From Christensenella sp. UBA7584 (GTDB taxonomy: Bacteria; Bacillota; Clostridia; Christensenellales; UBA1242), in contig DLKQ01000024.1 in assembly GCA_002477805.1 (NCBI GenBank), positions 665 to 52,369 on the forward strand: a stretch of DNA of 51,705 nt. The letters are read 5' to 3'. Shown here piece after piece: positions 43,047 through 51,705 of the stretch. The first letter of the stretch is position 1. Each line of letters begins with the position of its first letter. The position numbers and the translations under genes are program-made. The notes below the pieces were generated by a model. It did not search any database and was not told the origin of the DNA. It saw nothing but the letters and a program-made list of their open reading frames with translations.

Positions 43047-44478
43047 AACTTCCACCTCGCTTTATATCTCCAACCAAAATCTCACTTCCATTTCCGCAAA
43101 GAGATACTTTTTCTTCCGAAATTTTAGCATTTTTTGCAATGAGGCTTAAAATTTTTGCCAAACAAAAACTGCCTTGACATCTACCCATTGTTGGTCTAAC
43201 CCTTCTTTTTATTCCGTCAATAGTTTTCGGCTTTAGGGGTGAGTTAATTGCGTCTAAAATTTCGCCCTCACTGATATGTTCACACCTGCAAACAATTTTT
43301 CCGTAAAGCGGATTCTTTTTAATGAGTTTTTGCGCCTCATTTTTCGACAGTTCTTGCACATTTATATATGGTTTGCGTTTTTTGGGAATTATTTGACTTG
43401 TTTGTATCCCTTTTCCCTTTACAAGCGACAATAGATATTTTGCAATTGCTGGTGCAGCAGAAAGCCCTGGCGAGCAAATTCCAACTGCGTAGAAAAAGTT
43501 TTTTATTTTTTCGTCTTCCTCTATCACAAAATCTTCACCACATTTACACCTAACTCCTGCAAAAATCTTGATTGTTTTTCTAAAGTTTGGCTGTTTGACA
43601 GTCTTTAACACATTTTCTTTTAAAACTGGCACACTTGCGTTTGAAACTGAAGTATCGGTTTTTTCACAGGGTACTGCTGTTGGCCCAATAAGAATATTTC
43701 CGTGCACTGTTGTGTTTGCTAAAATTCCTTTTCCAAGTTTTGAAGGAAGAGGAAAAATAGGCCTACTAACAAACCCCTTTTGACTTTTGTCTAAAAGAAG
43801 ATATTCGCCTTTTACGAAATTCACATCAAAATGTTTTGCACTTAAAAGGTCGTTAATTTCTGACGCGTTTGCCCCAGCACAGTTTACGACATACTTTGCA
43901 AAAATTTTGTCTTTTTCACTGCAAAGAATAAACCCGTCATTTTGCTTTTCAATCTTTTTAACTTCAAAGTTTGTTTTACATACTCCGCCATTAATTATCC
44001 CTTCCTCAACAAGAGCAATACAGGTTAAGTAGGGAGAAATTAGCGCGCCACTTTTAGCAAAAAGCCCCCACGAAATTCTGTCTGCTAAATTCGGCTCCAA
44101 AGCAAGTAATTTTTCTCTATCCAAAATTTCGAGACCTGAAATTCCATTTTTCTTTCCACGCTCAAAAAGCATTTCAAGCTTTTCTTTTTCTTCATCTGAG
44201 CATACAACAAGCGTTCCCGTTTGTACATACGGAACACCTAACCTTTTCGCTAGTGCTGGATACATTTCACTGCCCTCTTTGTTAAACCTTGCCATAAGAG
44301 TATTTGGCATTGGGTCATAACCCGCGTGCACTATTCCACTATTTGCCTTGCTTGCACCCACAGCAACATCTTCTTCTTTTTCAAGTAAAACAGTTTTAAT
44401 TCCCGAAATGACCGCCTGACTAAACAGGTTTGCACCAACAATTCCACCGCCAATAACTGCTAAATCAAAATTTTCCAT
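43036..44478 (-). CDS. FAD-dependent glycerol-3-phosphate dehydrogenase, GlpA/GlpO-like
   Basis: The 480 residues open with the FAD motif VIGGGIVGANL. A DAO fold with GIVHAGYDP follows. The C-terminal Fer2_BFD-type [2Fe-2S] domain shows VCRCEHISEGEI and MGRCQGSFC. This architecture oxidises glycerol-3-phosphate to dihydroxyacetone phosphate and feeds electrons to partner subunits (the next two genes). It is read divergently from glycerol kinase across a short shared regulatory region. The ATG at 44478 follows GAGG at five-base spacing; a GTG two codons upstream is less likely. Confidence 0.9.
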   Translation of the reverse strand: MENFDLAVIGGGIVGANLFSQAVISGIKTVLLEKEEDVAVGASKANSGIVHAGYDPMPNTLMARFNKEGSEMYPALAKRLGVPYVQTGTLVVCSDEEKEKLEMLFERGKKNGISGLEILDREKLLALEPNLADRISWGLFAKSGALISPYLTCIALVEEGIINGGVCKTNFEVKKIEKQNDGFILCSEKDKIFAKYVVNCAGANASEINDLLSAKHFDVNFVKGEYLLLDKSQKGFVSRPIFPLPSKLGKGILANTTVHGNILIGPTAVPCEKTDTSVSNASVPVLKENVLKTVKQPNFRKTIKIFAGVRCKCGEDFVIEEDEKIKNFFYAVGICSPGLSAAPAIAKYLLSLVKGKGIQTSQIIPKKRKPYINVQELSKNEAQKLIKKNPLYGKIVCRCEHISEGEILDAINSPLKPKTIDGIKRRVRPTMGRCQGSFCLAKILSLIAKNAKISEEKVSLCGNGSEILVGDIKRGGSYEC

Positions 44479-44554
44479 TTTCACCTCACTTTGAATATTT
44501 TACTAAAGGTACAAAAAAAAATCAAACAAAACGCAAGAAGTTTGTTATATTTGT

Positions 44555-44591
44555 TTGTAAATTTTTTTATAAATTGTTATAATAATAACAA
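44555..44591 (+). promoter_or_regulatory. glpK promoter with overlapping palindrome
   Basis: TTGTAA (44555-44560), a 17-bp spacer and TATAAT (44578-44583) form the promoter. The inverted repeat TTGTTAT-AATA-ATAACAA (44574-44591) covers the -10 box and is a plausible repressor or activator site in the divergent glycerol region. Confidence 0.6.
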
Positions 44592-44609
44592 AAAGAGGAG
44601 AAAGTTTTG

Positions 44610-46094
44610 ATGCAAAAAAAATATATCTTAGCAATTGATGAAGGAACAACAAGTGTTCGATGTGTGCTTTACAGTGTAAAAGACAACAAAATTATAGACA
44701 GCGTAAGCCAAAAATTTCGCCAATATTATCCCCAAGAAGGCTGGGTTGAACACGATGCACAGGAGATTTGGAAAAAGACTAAATATTGTCTTTTCGAAAT
44801 TTTAAAGAAAATAGACCCAGAGCAAGTTTTTGGAATAGGTATCACCAATCAGCGTGAAACTGTGGTAATGTGGAATAAAAAAACAGGCAAGCCAATTTAT
44901 AACGCTATTGTTTGGCAATGTAGGCGAACAGTTGACTATGTAAAAGATAATCTTGGTGGACAGATTGCAAAAAAGATTCACCAAAAAACAGGACTTTTAC
45001 CAGATGCTTATTTTAGTGCAACAAAAATCAAGTGGCTATTTGAAAATGTTCCCAAAGCAAAAACGCTTCTGCAAAAAAACGAACTTTGCGCTGGTACAAT
45101 TGAAAGTTTTTTAGCTTTTAAACTTTGCAATAAATTTGTAACCGACATTACAAACGCAAGTAGAACTATGCTCTTTAATATTAAAACAAAATGCTGGGAT
45201 ACTGAACTTTTAAATCTATTTAACATAGACAAACAAATTTTGCCAAGCGTAATCGAAAACAACCAAATTGTTGGAGATTTTGTTTACGGAAAAACAAAAA
45301 TTCCAGTTTGCGGACTAATTGGCGACCAACAGAGTTCTCTTTTTGGGCAAGCTTGCTTTTCTGCTGGCGACCTCAAAAATACTTATGGCACAGGTAGTTT
45401 TTTACTCCAGAGCACTGGCGAAAATATTGTTCTTAGTAAAAACAAACTTTTAACAACGGTTGCGTGGAGTATTAATGGCAAAACAACTTATGCACTTGAA
45501 GGAAGTGTTTTTAATTGCGGAAGTAGCATTGAATGGCTGAAAGATGTTGGGCTAATTGAGAGTGCAAGAGAAAGCGACAAACTCGCTGAAAGTGTTACAA
45601 GCAGTGCAGGTGTGTATTTTGTTCCCGCGTTTACTGGACTTGGAGCGCCGTATTGGGACGGAAACGCACGCGGACTTGTCTGTGGACTTTCGCGCGGTAG
45701 CACAAAAGCGCATATTGTAAGAGCAGTTTTAGACAGTATTGCCTTTGGAATGAAAGATGTTTTTGATGTAATGCTTGCTGAAACAAAATGTGACGCTGGG
45801 GTAATTAGAGTTGACGGTGGTGTTTCAAATAGTGATTTTACTATGCAGTATCAGTCAAATCTTTTAGGTGAAAAACTTGAAGTTAGCAAAGAAAAAGAAA
45901 GCACTAGCCTAGGCGCAATTTTTATGTGCGGACTTGGTCTTGGCGTTTGGAAAGACCTTAAAGAGCTTTCAAAACTTTACCAAACAAGTAAAGTTTTTAA
46001 ACCGAAAAAGAGCCAAAAAGATATGAAAATTAAATACGATGGTTGGAAAGAAGCTGTACAAAAAGCTCTTTCAAAAGGAGGAAAAAATGACTAA
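44610..46094 (+). CDS. glpK: glycerol kinase
   Basis: The 494-residue FGGY kinase makes glycerol-3-phosphate from glycerol and ATP. The start AIDEGTTSVR contains the phosphate-1 loop, normally DQGTTSSR, so the glutamine is Glu here. GIGITNQRETVVMW, the VCGLIGDQQSSLFGQACF block and the YGTGSFLL motif are intact. The ATG at 44610 lies after AGAGGAG; a TTG one codon upstream is less likely. The stop codon overlaps the start of the downstream lipase by 8 nt, coupling the two. A GlpF-type facilitator gene is not in the window. Confidence 0.95.
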   Translation: MQKKYILAIDEGTTSVRCVLYSVKDNKIIDSVSQKFRQYYPQEGWVEHDAQEIWKKTKYCLFEILKKIDPEQVFGIGITNQRETVVMWNKKTGKPIYNAIVWQCRRTVDYVKDNLGGQIAKKIHQKTGLLPDAYFSATKIKWLFENVPKAKTLLQKNELCAGTIESFLAFKLCNKFVTDITNASRTMLFNIKTKCWDTELLNLFNIDKQILPSVIENNQIVGDFVYGKTKIPVCGLIGDQQSSLFGQACFSAGDLKNTYGTGSFLLQSTGENIVLSKNKLLTTVAWSINGKTTYALEGSVFNCGSSIEWLKDVGLIESARESDKLAESVTSSAGVYFVPAFTGLGAPYWDGNARGLVCGLSRGSTKAHIVRAVLDSIAFGMKDVFDVMLAETKCDAGVIRVDGGVSNSDFTMQYQSNLLGEKLEVSKEKESTSLGAIFMCGLGLGVWKDLKELSKLYQTSKVFKPKKSQKDMKIKYDGWKEAVQKALSKGGKND

Positions 46095-47013
46095 AATTTT
46101 GCCAGGAAAATATGTAGAAAGTTTTGACAAGACACAAGTATTTTTTAGACTTTATGACAAAGTCGAATCGCCAAAAGGTATGGTACTTTTAATTCACGGA
46201 ATGGTGGAACACAGTGCTCGGTATGACGCTTTTTCTAGATATTTAAACAAAAACGGATTTGTGGTCTTAACTTATGACCAACGCTCTCACGGACAAACAG
46301 TAAAAGTAGCTGAAGATGTCGGAAAATATCGTGGCGACCTTTTCGAAGACTGCGTTTGCGATGCGATGTTTTTTGCAAATCTGTTAAATGAAAAATACAA
46401 ACTCCCACTTATCTTTCTTGGGCACAGCTACGGAAGTTTTGTTTTGCAGAGAGTTATTGAGCGTTATAAAAATTATTCCGGAGCAGTATTTGTCGGAAGC
46501 GCTTGTATGGCAAAAAGTTTTGAAGTGAACTTTGGACTATTTGTTGCTAAATTAACAAAATTCTTTTTTGGAAAAGATGCAAAGGCAAAACTCATTTACA
46601 AATCAAGTTTTAAAAATTATGAAAAGAATTTTGAGGACGGAAACTGGCTAACTAGGGACACTAAAATTTTTGAAGCTTACAAAAATGACCCATATTGCCA
46701 ACAAATTTGCAGTGCAAACTTTTACTACTCTTTCTTTAAAAATCTAAAACTCACTTATAAAAAAGAAGCACTTAGTCAAATTGAAAAAGATAAACCTATT
46801 TTAATTCTAAGTGGCACAAAAGACCCTGTTGGAAAATTTGGCAAACTAGTTGTAAAACTGGAAAATCAGTACAAAAGCCTTGGCGTTAAAGATGTTCAAA
46901 TGAAATTATTTAATGAAGGTAGGCACGAAATTCTAAACGAAACAAACAGAGATGAAGTTTGGCAAACTGTGGTAGATTTTTTAAACAAAATTTGTGTAAA
47001 AAAATCCAAATAA
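46087..47013 (+). CDS. monoacylglycerol-lipase-like serine hydrolase
   Basis: The 308-residue Hydrolase_4/monoglyceride-lipase-type enzyme has the oxyanion segment LLIHGMVEHSARYD, the family signature DQRSHGQT, and nucleophile Ser114 (LGHSYGS). The acid in SGTKDPVG and the histidine in EGRHEI complete the triad. It is cytoplasmic, with no signal peptide. Translation is coupled to glycerol kinase (ATGACTAA overlap), so the sensible substrate is an acylglycerol or lysophospholipid whose glycerol moiety enters the kinase. The start follows AAAAGGAGG, which lies inside the glpK coding end. Confidence 0.85.
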   Translation: MTKILPGKYVESFDKTQVFFRLYDKVESPKGMVLLIHGMVEHSARYDAFSRYLNKNGFVVLTYDQRSHGQTVKVAEDVGKYRGDLFEDCVCDAMFFANLLNEKYKLPLIFLGHSYGSFVLQRVIERYKNYSGAVFVGSACMAKSFEVNFGLFVAKLTKFFFGKDAKAKLIYKSSFKNYEKNFEDGNWLTRDTKIFEAYKNDPYCQQICSANFYYSFFKNLKLTYKKEALSQIEKDKPILILSGTKDPVGKFGKLVVKLENQYKSLGVKDVQMKLFNEGRHEILNETNRDEVWQTVVDFLNKICVKKSK

Positions 47014-47325
47014 AGACAAATTTCTACAAATTTTGATAAAAATTTTGCAAAATCAAAACTCTTTTAAGCGAAAATAAAGATTAAAACTAAATTCAGTTGC
47101 TTAATAAAAATTTATTTGATAAAATAAAAATATATTTGTTAAATTATGCCTAATTTTAGTGCGAAGTAACATAATATTTTGCAAAGATTGGGAAGGCAAT
47201 TTTAAATAAAAAACGTCTGTTTAAAATTATACAATAGCACTAAAAAAACTTAACTAAAAATTTTTAAATGAAAAACATACAAAAAAGATATAGGCATACA
47301 CTAACTTAAAAAGGAGGAAACAAAA
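47014..47325. other. non-coding AT-rich gap
   Basis: Between the lipase and the next gene there is only AT-rich sequence and the ribosome-binding site AAGGAGG at its end. No terminator or RNA was recognised. Confidence 0.45.
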
Positions 47326-48804
47326 GTGTTGTATCCAGAGATTCCAGAAAGAAAAACAAAAGGCACATATATCGGAGGGGGAATTTTCCTTCTGCTGTTT
47401 GGTATGCCACTTTTATTATTATTCTTACCTTATATTACCGATGACTTTTTCAATTTTTCACTTTGGGATTGGAATATGGCTGGACTCGGTATAAATGTTA
47501 TTTTTATAAATTCAACACGCGTTCTGATGACCTATTTTGTTTTGCCTTTAATTTTAGTGATTATTAACTTTGTGGGACTATTTATTGGAAAAAGCAAAAC
47601 GGATAAATACTTTAAGGCTTCAAGCTTTTGTTTTCTTCTTGGCTTTGCCATAAAATACGCTCCACAAAAGTTTTTAACCGCTGAAAGCATATTGTCTATA
47701 TTTTCATATGTTTCACTAGGGCTTTTCGCAATTGGAATTATACTTTTAATTGTTGCTTTTATCAAAAAAAACAAACAGCCAAAGTATGCCGAAAAAGCTT
47801 CATTCTTCTTAATATTTACCACAATCTTTTGGGCTATATTCGCAATTTTAGACGCAAGTCTTTCGCTTGCAAATATAGCTGAAAAATTTACGAAATGGGT
47901 TCTTCCAATTGGAGTTTGCCTCTTTGGTTTCCCTGGCGGACTTGTTATGCTATGCTGTTGTAAACGAAAGTTTTCAAACTACGATGGTAAAACTGAGCAA
48001 AGTGTTCAGCCTCAGGCAGTTAACTCTGGAGCAAATGGAAACAACTCAAACGAAAGCCTAAGCCCGCAAAATCAAACATCACAAAACTTACAAAATGCAA
48101 GCAATGTGAATAACACAAACTTAAATACTAATAACCCAACTCCTGCAAGACAGAATATGGCAGGAAATAACCCAAATAATAGCCTCAACCAAAGCAATTT
48201 GGTAAATCAAAGTCCAAACCTTGCTAGTCAAAAAGCTATTTTTGAGGGTACTACACAAAATGCTCAGTCGCAAAAATTAAACACACAAAACATCAATTCA
48301 AAAGCTAGCCCTAGTAGTCAAAATGCTCAACCCTATAACCTTAACTCGCAACGAGCTAACAATGAAGCTACCCTTGATAGTCAGAATGTTACTAACCCAA
48401 TTAATCAAGGAAGCAATTTTAATAGCCAAAATGCTAGTGGTAGCACTATGAATAACTTTTACACCCAAAGCACCAACACCTTTAACAACCAAAACGCTAA
48501 GCCACATAGTCAAAATTCTAACTTTGGTTTGCAAAACACAAAACCTAGCAGTCTAAATTCTAACTTTAACCCGCAAAACTCTAACATTAATCAAGCAGGT
48601 AATATGGCTCAAAGAACAACATCACTTACTCCAAATGCTCAGTTTGGTAATGGTGTAAGACCAAATGGCATAGCACCTAGACCACCAATACCTCCAAGAA
48701 TTGGACCAAATGGCAGGCCATTGCCACCACTTCCGCCAAAATTACCACCAAAACTAAAATTACCACCAAAACCAAATAATGAAGGAGAAAATAATGGAAA
48801 ATAG
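47326..48804 (+). CDS. polytopic membrane protein with long Asn/Gln-rich and proline-rich tail
   Basis: The 492 residues have five or six membrane helices in residues 16-212, ending at the cysteine cluster LCCCKRK. About 280 residues of low complexity follow. First comes an Asn/Gln/Ser-rich, prion-like stretch with recurring SQNA, NLNSQ and NSNFN patterns. Then a proline-rich end (APRPPIPPRI, LPPLPPKLPPKLKLPPKP) closes the protein. The membrane part has no family I recognise. The tail is probably cytoplasmic and disordered. The start is GTG, eight bases after AAGGAGG. The last 11 nt overlap the start of the dCMP deaminase gene. Confidence 0.82.
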   Translation: MLYPEIPERKTKGTYIGGGIFLLLFGMPLLLLFLPYITDDFFNFSLWDWNMAGLGINVIFINSTRVLMTYFVLPLILVIINFVGLFIGKSKTDKYFKASSFCFLLGFAIKYAPQKFLTAESILSIFSYVSLGLFAIGIILLIVAFIKKNKQPKYAEKASFFLIFTTIFWAIFAILDASLSLANIAEKFTKWVLPIGVCLFGFPGGLVMLCCCKRKFSNYDGKTEQSVQPQAVNSGANGNNSNESLSPQNQTSQNLQNASNVNNTNLNTNNPTPARQNMAGNNPNNSLNQSNLVNQSPNLASQKAIFEGTTQNAQSQKLNTQNINSKASPSSQNAQPYNLNSQRANNEATLDSQNVTNPINQGSNFNSQNASGSTMNNFYTQSTNTFNNQNAKPHSQNSNFGLQNTKPSSLNSNFNPQNSNINQAGNMAQRTTSLTPNAQFGNGVRPNGIAPRPPIPPRIGPNGRPLPPLPPKLPPKLKLPPKPNNEGENNGK

Positions 48805-49249
48805 CACGAAATGGGACAAAAGATTTATGAGCGTTGCCGAACTTGTTGGTACTTGGTCTAGTTGTGTTAGACCAAACAGACAAGTTGGCTCAGTAATTGT
48901 ACGCAACAACCGAATTTTAGCAACAGGCTATAACGGAGCTCCTTCTGGAGTTAAAAGTTGTGCAGAGCGTGGTGAATGTCTGCGTGAAAAACTCGGAATT
49001 CCAAGCGGAACAAGACAAGAAGTTTGTTATGCTGTTCACGCCGAGCAAAATGCAATTGCGCAAGCCGCAAAAATGGGTCACCCACTTGAGGGCACAACAA
49101 TTTATATCACCCACTCACCTTGTTCAATTTGTACCCGCCTCATAATTAATTCAGGAATTAAACGAGTTGTGTTCAAAGAAAACTACCCTGATGAATTTTC
49201 GCTAAAACTTTTGGACGAAGCAAAAGTAAAATACGAACAACTAAAATAA
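48794..49249 (+). CDS. comEB: dCMP deaminase (ComEB-type)
   Basis: A 151-residue zinc-dependent cytidine/deoxycytidylate deaminase: HAE (His82, Glu84) with PCSIC (Cys110, Cys113) as zinc ligands and proton shuttle. The usual N-terminal GSVIVRNNRILATGYNGAP substrate segment is present. It converts dCMP to dUMP for thymidylate synthesis. The ATG at 48794 follows AAGGAG and lies in the end of the upstream membrane-protein gene, so translation is coupled even though the functions look unrelated. Confidence 0.93.
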   Translation: MENSTKWDKRFMSVAELVGTWSSCVRPNRQVGSVIVRNNRILATGYNGAPSGVKSCAERGECLREKLGIPSGTRQEVCYAVHAEQNAIAQAAKMGHPLEGTTIYITHSPCSICTRLIINSGIKRVVFKENYPDEFSLKLLDEAKVKYEQLK

Positions 49250-49263
49250 GTTTTATATCTATT

Positions 49264-49296
49264 AAATGTAATTAATTAGCCTCATTAATTACATTT
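49264..49296 (+). terminator. terminator of the dCMP deaminase gene
   Basis: AAATGTAATTAAT and ATTAATTACATTT form a perfect 13-bp stem with a 7-nt loop, followed by T4. It includes the stop codon of the convergent YkvI-like gene. Confidence 0.8.
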
Positions 49297-50349
49297 TTTT
49301 GTAATATTTTTCCCCTTTTTTGCTCTTTTTAAGCAGACAAAAACCGAAATTACATACACAAACCCAAAGATACCCATTAGCGGATAAACAATTTGAACAA
49401 AAGACGAAAAACCAATTCCAGACATTAACAGCGCCAAAATTGTTGCAAGCAGAGTTACAAGATTACTTTTCCCGAAATAAGCCTTCAGCCAGTTGCTAAT
49501 TGTATATAAAAGTGCAAATGCAGTTGTAATTAACCCCAGCCAGACAATCCCCAACACAACAAAACCGAAAACACTATTTAGCGAAGCACTGATTGCCACA
49601 ATAGGCATATCGCTTGAAGTCATTGTTGGGTTAGCAAAAAGTGCCATAGTAATTCCAAGCATACCTAAAATTAGAAAAACCGTTCCGAAAATACTTCCGC
49701 CTAAAATTTCCTTGTTTGAATAATCTTTTCCCATTCTGGCGAAAATAAAGCCCGAAAAAAACATATTGCTTCCTACAAACAAAAGAGCAAAGCCAAGGCT
49801 TTTAAAAATTTCGAGTGTTTGCAAATTGGTCGAATATTTTACTGAACCTCCAGTCGCGAATCCCGAAACAAGCACAACAAATACCACCAAAAGTAGCATT
49901 GGTACAATCAGCATATTGGTTTTTGTAATACCCTTAAAACCAAAACAGACAACAACAAAAGTTAAAACAGCGGTCACAACGCCAGCAATTCGGTAAGGTA
50001 GATTTGGTACAATAATTCCAAACAAACTATCAGCTCCCGCAAACATCGAAGCTAATAAAACAAGGTTAGAAAAAACTAAAACTATTTCGCTTATTGCAGA
50101 AAATTTTCCGAACAACGCTGTGTTACACTCTTGAACTGTTTTAATCTGAAAATCTCGCCCGAACTTAAAAAATAAATAACTTGCTCCCAAAAACAAGAGC
50201 CCAGTGAGCAAAATCATTAAATAAGCAATATTACCAAACTGCCCAAAGTAATACCAAATTTCTTTACCCGAAGCAAATCCAGCGCCCACTAAAGTTCCAA
50301 ACATTGTAAGTCCAATAAATAATTGATTAAAAAAAATACTTTTTTTCAT
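49285..50349 (-). CDS. YkvI-like integral membrane carrier
   Basis: The 354-residue protein has about ten hydrophobic helices. Its first helix reads GTLVGAGFASGKEIWYYF, the signature of the YkvI family, which is distantly related to the APC/NSS amino-acid transporter fold (unwound helix with GxG-A-SG). Transport of a small organic solute is likely but the substrate is unknown. Its ATG overlaps the stop of the upstream TPR gene (ATGA). Confidence 0.83.
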   Translation of the reverse strand: MKKSIFFNQLFIGLTMFGTLVGAGFASGKEIWYYFGQFGNIAYLMILLTGLLFLGASYLFFKFGRDFQIKTVQECNTALFGKFSAISEIVLVFSNLVLLASMFAGADSLFGIIVPNLPYRIAGVVTAVLTFVVVCFGFKGITKTNMLIVPMLLLVVFVVLVSGFATGGSVKYSTNLQTLEIFKSLGFALLFVGSNMFFSGFIFARMGKDYSNKEILGGSIFGTVFLILGMLGITMALFANPTMTSSDMPIVAISASLNSVFGFVVLGIVWLGLITTAFALLYTISNWLKAYFGKSNLVTLLATILALLMSGIGFSSFVQIVYPLMGIFGFVYVISVFVCLKRAKKGKNITKKCN

Positions 50350-51705
50350 TTTAGCACCTCACCCAAATCCAAATCCTCTATTTCTTTTGGATTTACATCA
50401 AAAAATAGGCAAGCCGAAACAAAAATACTTGGGTACTCCCAAAGTAGCAAACAAGCAACTTTTGCGCTTTTTATGTCTAAAAAAGTCGAAATTTTGTTAA
50501 TTTTTAGTGATTTTTTTACAATTTTTTCTAAAATCATTTCTTTTGGAAAAAAACATTCAGCATAACTAATTGCTTCGCAGACACCGTTTTTAATATTTGG
50601 ATTTGAGAAAACTGAAAGTTCGTTTTTAGAAATTTTAAAACTAGAAAAGTGAAAATTGCACACAAAGTCAATTTGAAAAACCTTGTTTGAAAGCAGTGCA
50701 TTTTTTGTCATCAAAAATTTTTGCCTAGCCGAAAGTTTTGGCGAAAGCATCAAATTTTGTGCAAGCTTTAAAGCCTCTTTGTTTCCAGAACAAAAAAGCG
50801 CGTTCGAGGCGTGGTCAGTAATGCAAAGGTCTTTTAGCGAAAATGACCATTTTACATCTTCAAGTAGATAAAAACTCTTTTGCACCTCTTTTGAAAAATT
50901 CCCACTAAAGAAAATTTCTAAAAGATTTTCTATTTTTTCTTTTTGAACTTGTTTTGGAAGTCTTGCCTTGATTTCCACAAAGGGCAAAATATCACCAGTT
51001 TTTATTAGCTCAAAGAAAAACAAATATAACGGATTTTCCCCGTCAAGCCACCGTGCTTTTGATTCACAAACAAGTGCGTCCTCAATCTTTCCAATATTAA
51101 ATTTGCAAAGACCGCAAAAAAAATGATTCTTAGCATTAAACTCATCTTTTAAACACAGTTTTTCAAAAAATTTTTCGGCTTTGTCAAATTTCTGAAACCG
51201 AGAAAGCGTGAGTGCAATTTTCAGTAAATCATCTGGAATTTCGGTCTCAATTTCTTCTAACTTTTCAAGTTGTTTTTTGCATAGTTTTTCATTATTCTTT
51301 TTTTGATAAACTTCTACCAAAACACAATTAGCCAAAGGGTCAAATTCGTTTTCAAAAAGAACCTTTTTTGCGTACTGCTCGCACTGAAAATAATCTTCCT
51401 CAAACAAATTTAAAAGAGCCAAAAGCCCCAAAACCTCATTATCACTTTTTAGTGAAGATAAAATTTCACGTGCACATTTAAAATCTCTTTGGCTTAAAAA
51501 ATGCTTTGCTGAAAGCATTAAACTTTCCACTTCTGCTTTAGGGTCTTTGAGGCTTTCTTTTATAAAATGAGTCCATTCTAAAACAGCTCCACAAAAAGTG
51601 CCCGTCATATCCCACTTGATTGTAGCTTCAAGATAATCTAATGCTAAATTAAATTTTTTCAAAGAGCAAAGCGAACGCGCCACGCCAAAAAAAGCAGATG
51701 CACGC
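50346..51705 (-). CDS. tetratricopeptide-repeat protein (5' end outside the window)
   Basis: The frame is open to the right edge, so the N terminus is missing; 452 residues are visible. Helix-turn-helix repeats of TPR type occur at several places, for example FNLALDYLEATIKWD, QKFDKAEKFFEKLC and NIGKIEDALVCESKARWLDG. The last 150 residues depart from the repeat pattern. TPR proteins are scaffolds for protein contacts. The C-terminal part gives no clue to the partner. It is coupled to the YkvI-like gene by a 4-nt overlap. Confidence 0.8.
   Translation of the reverse strand, partial: RASAFFGVARSLCSLKKFNLALDYLEATIKWDMTGTFCGAVLEWTHFIKESLKDPKAEVESLMLSAKHFLSQRDFKCAREILSSLKSDNEVLGLLALLNLFEEDYFQCEQYAKKVLFENEFDPLANCVLVEVYQKKNNEKLCKKQLEKLEEIETEIPDDLLKIALTLSRFQKFDKAEKFFEKLCLKDEFNAKNHFFCGLCKFNIGKIEDALVCESKARWLDGENPLYLFFFELIKTGDILPFVEIKARLPKQVQKEKIENLLEIFFSGNFSKEVQKSFYLLEDVKWSFSLKDLCITDHASNALFCSGNKEALKLAQNLMLSPKLSARQKFLMTKNALLSNKVFQIDFVCNFHFSSFKISKNELSVFSNPNIKNGVCEAISYAECFFPKEMILEKIVKKSLKINKISTFLDIKSAKVACLLLWEYPSIFVSACLFFDVNPKEIEDLDLGEVLK

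Noticed and set aside
1..51705. tRNA or rRNA genes, CRISPR arrays, intact transposases or integrases
   Set aside because: Scanned by eye for tRNA T-loop patterns, regular spaced repeats and transposase-like proteins; none found.

Overview
The window is AT-rich, densely coded bacterial chromosome with Shine-Dalgarno-led genes and short intrinsic terminators. It points to a low-GC, spore-forming member of the Bacillota (Clostridia-like, probably uncultured). The signs are the sporulation pair yqfC-yqfD at the head of the era-recO-dnaG-rpoD cluster, a sepF-lspA-rluD cluster, tig-clpP-clpX, and a collagen-like protein of exosporium/surface type. The species cannot be named from the sequence. No rRNA, tRNA, CRISPR array, integrase or intact insertion sequence was recognised.

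Layout. 1-1.4 kb: 3' part of a collagen-like repeat protein. 1.5-4.9 kb: ung and an archaeal/rickettsial-type valyl-tRNA synthetase. 5.0-12.95 kb: one minus-strand run read yqfC, yqfD, ybeY, era, yqzL, recO, dnaG, rpoD, trmK, zinc-ribbon protein; several junctions overlap. 13-15.3 kb: a small Xre regulator, a stand-alone GlmU-type acetyltransferase domain and a membrane-anchored hydrolase. 15.4-19 kb: a heterodimeric ABC exporter. 19.3-22.3 kb: the most accessory-like stretch, with a small membrane protein, a broken DinD/Bro-N gene, repeats and hairpins, and a two-gene operon of unknown function with its own promoter and terminator. 22.3-30 kb: HD-domain protein, clpX, clpP, tig with two small membrane genes upstream, then rluD, lspA, sepF. 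30-37 kb: surface and envelope genes (lipoprotein, transglutaminase-like protein, nucleotidyltransferase, family 8 glycosyltransferase, YcxB-like protein). 37.2-37.3 kb: a candidate small RNA with its own promoter and terminator. 37.5-40.4 kb: groES-groEL without CIRCE, then a SPOR-like membrane protein. 40.6-47 kb: a short-chain dehydrogenase and a glycerol module (FAD dehydrogenase genes divergent from glycerol kinase, which is coupled to a lipase). 47.3-51.7 kb: a membrane protein with an Asn/Gln-rich tail, dCMP deaminase, a YkvI-like carrier and a partial TPR protein.

How the genes fit together. Most of the window is housekeeping: translation, replication and repair, protein quality control, division and lipoprotein processing. 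The glycerol genes suggest a route from acylglycerol to glycerol, glycerol-3-phosphate and dihydroxyacetone phosphate. The best candidates for undescribed biology are the small RNA at 37186-37297, whose loop repeats the anti-Shine-Dalgarno sequence; the unknown two-gene operon at 20765-22162; and the trigger factor with a Cys/His cluster and histone-like tail. All positions and motifs were read by eye. Family assignments rest on motif recognition, not on database searches.
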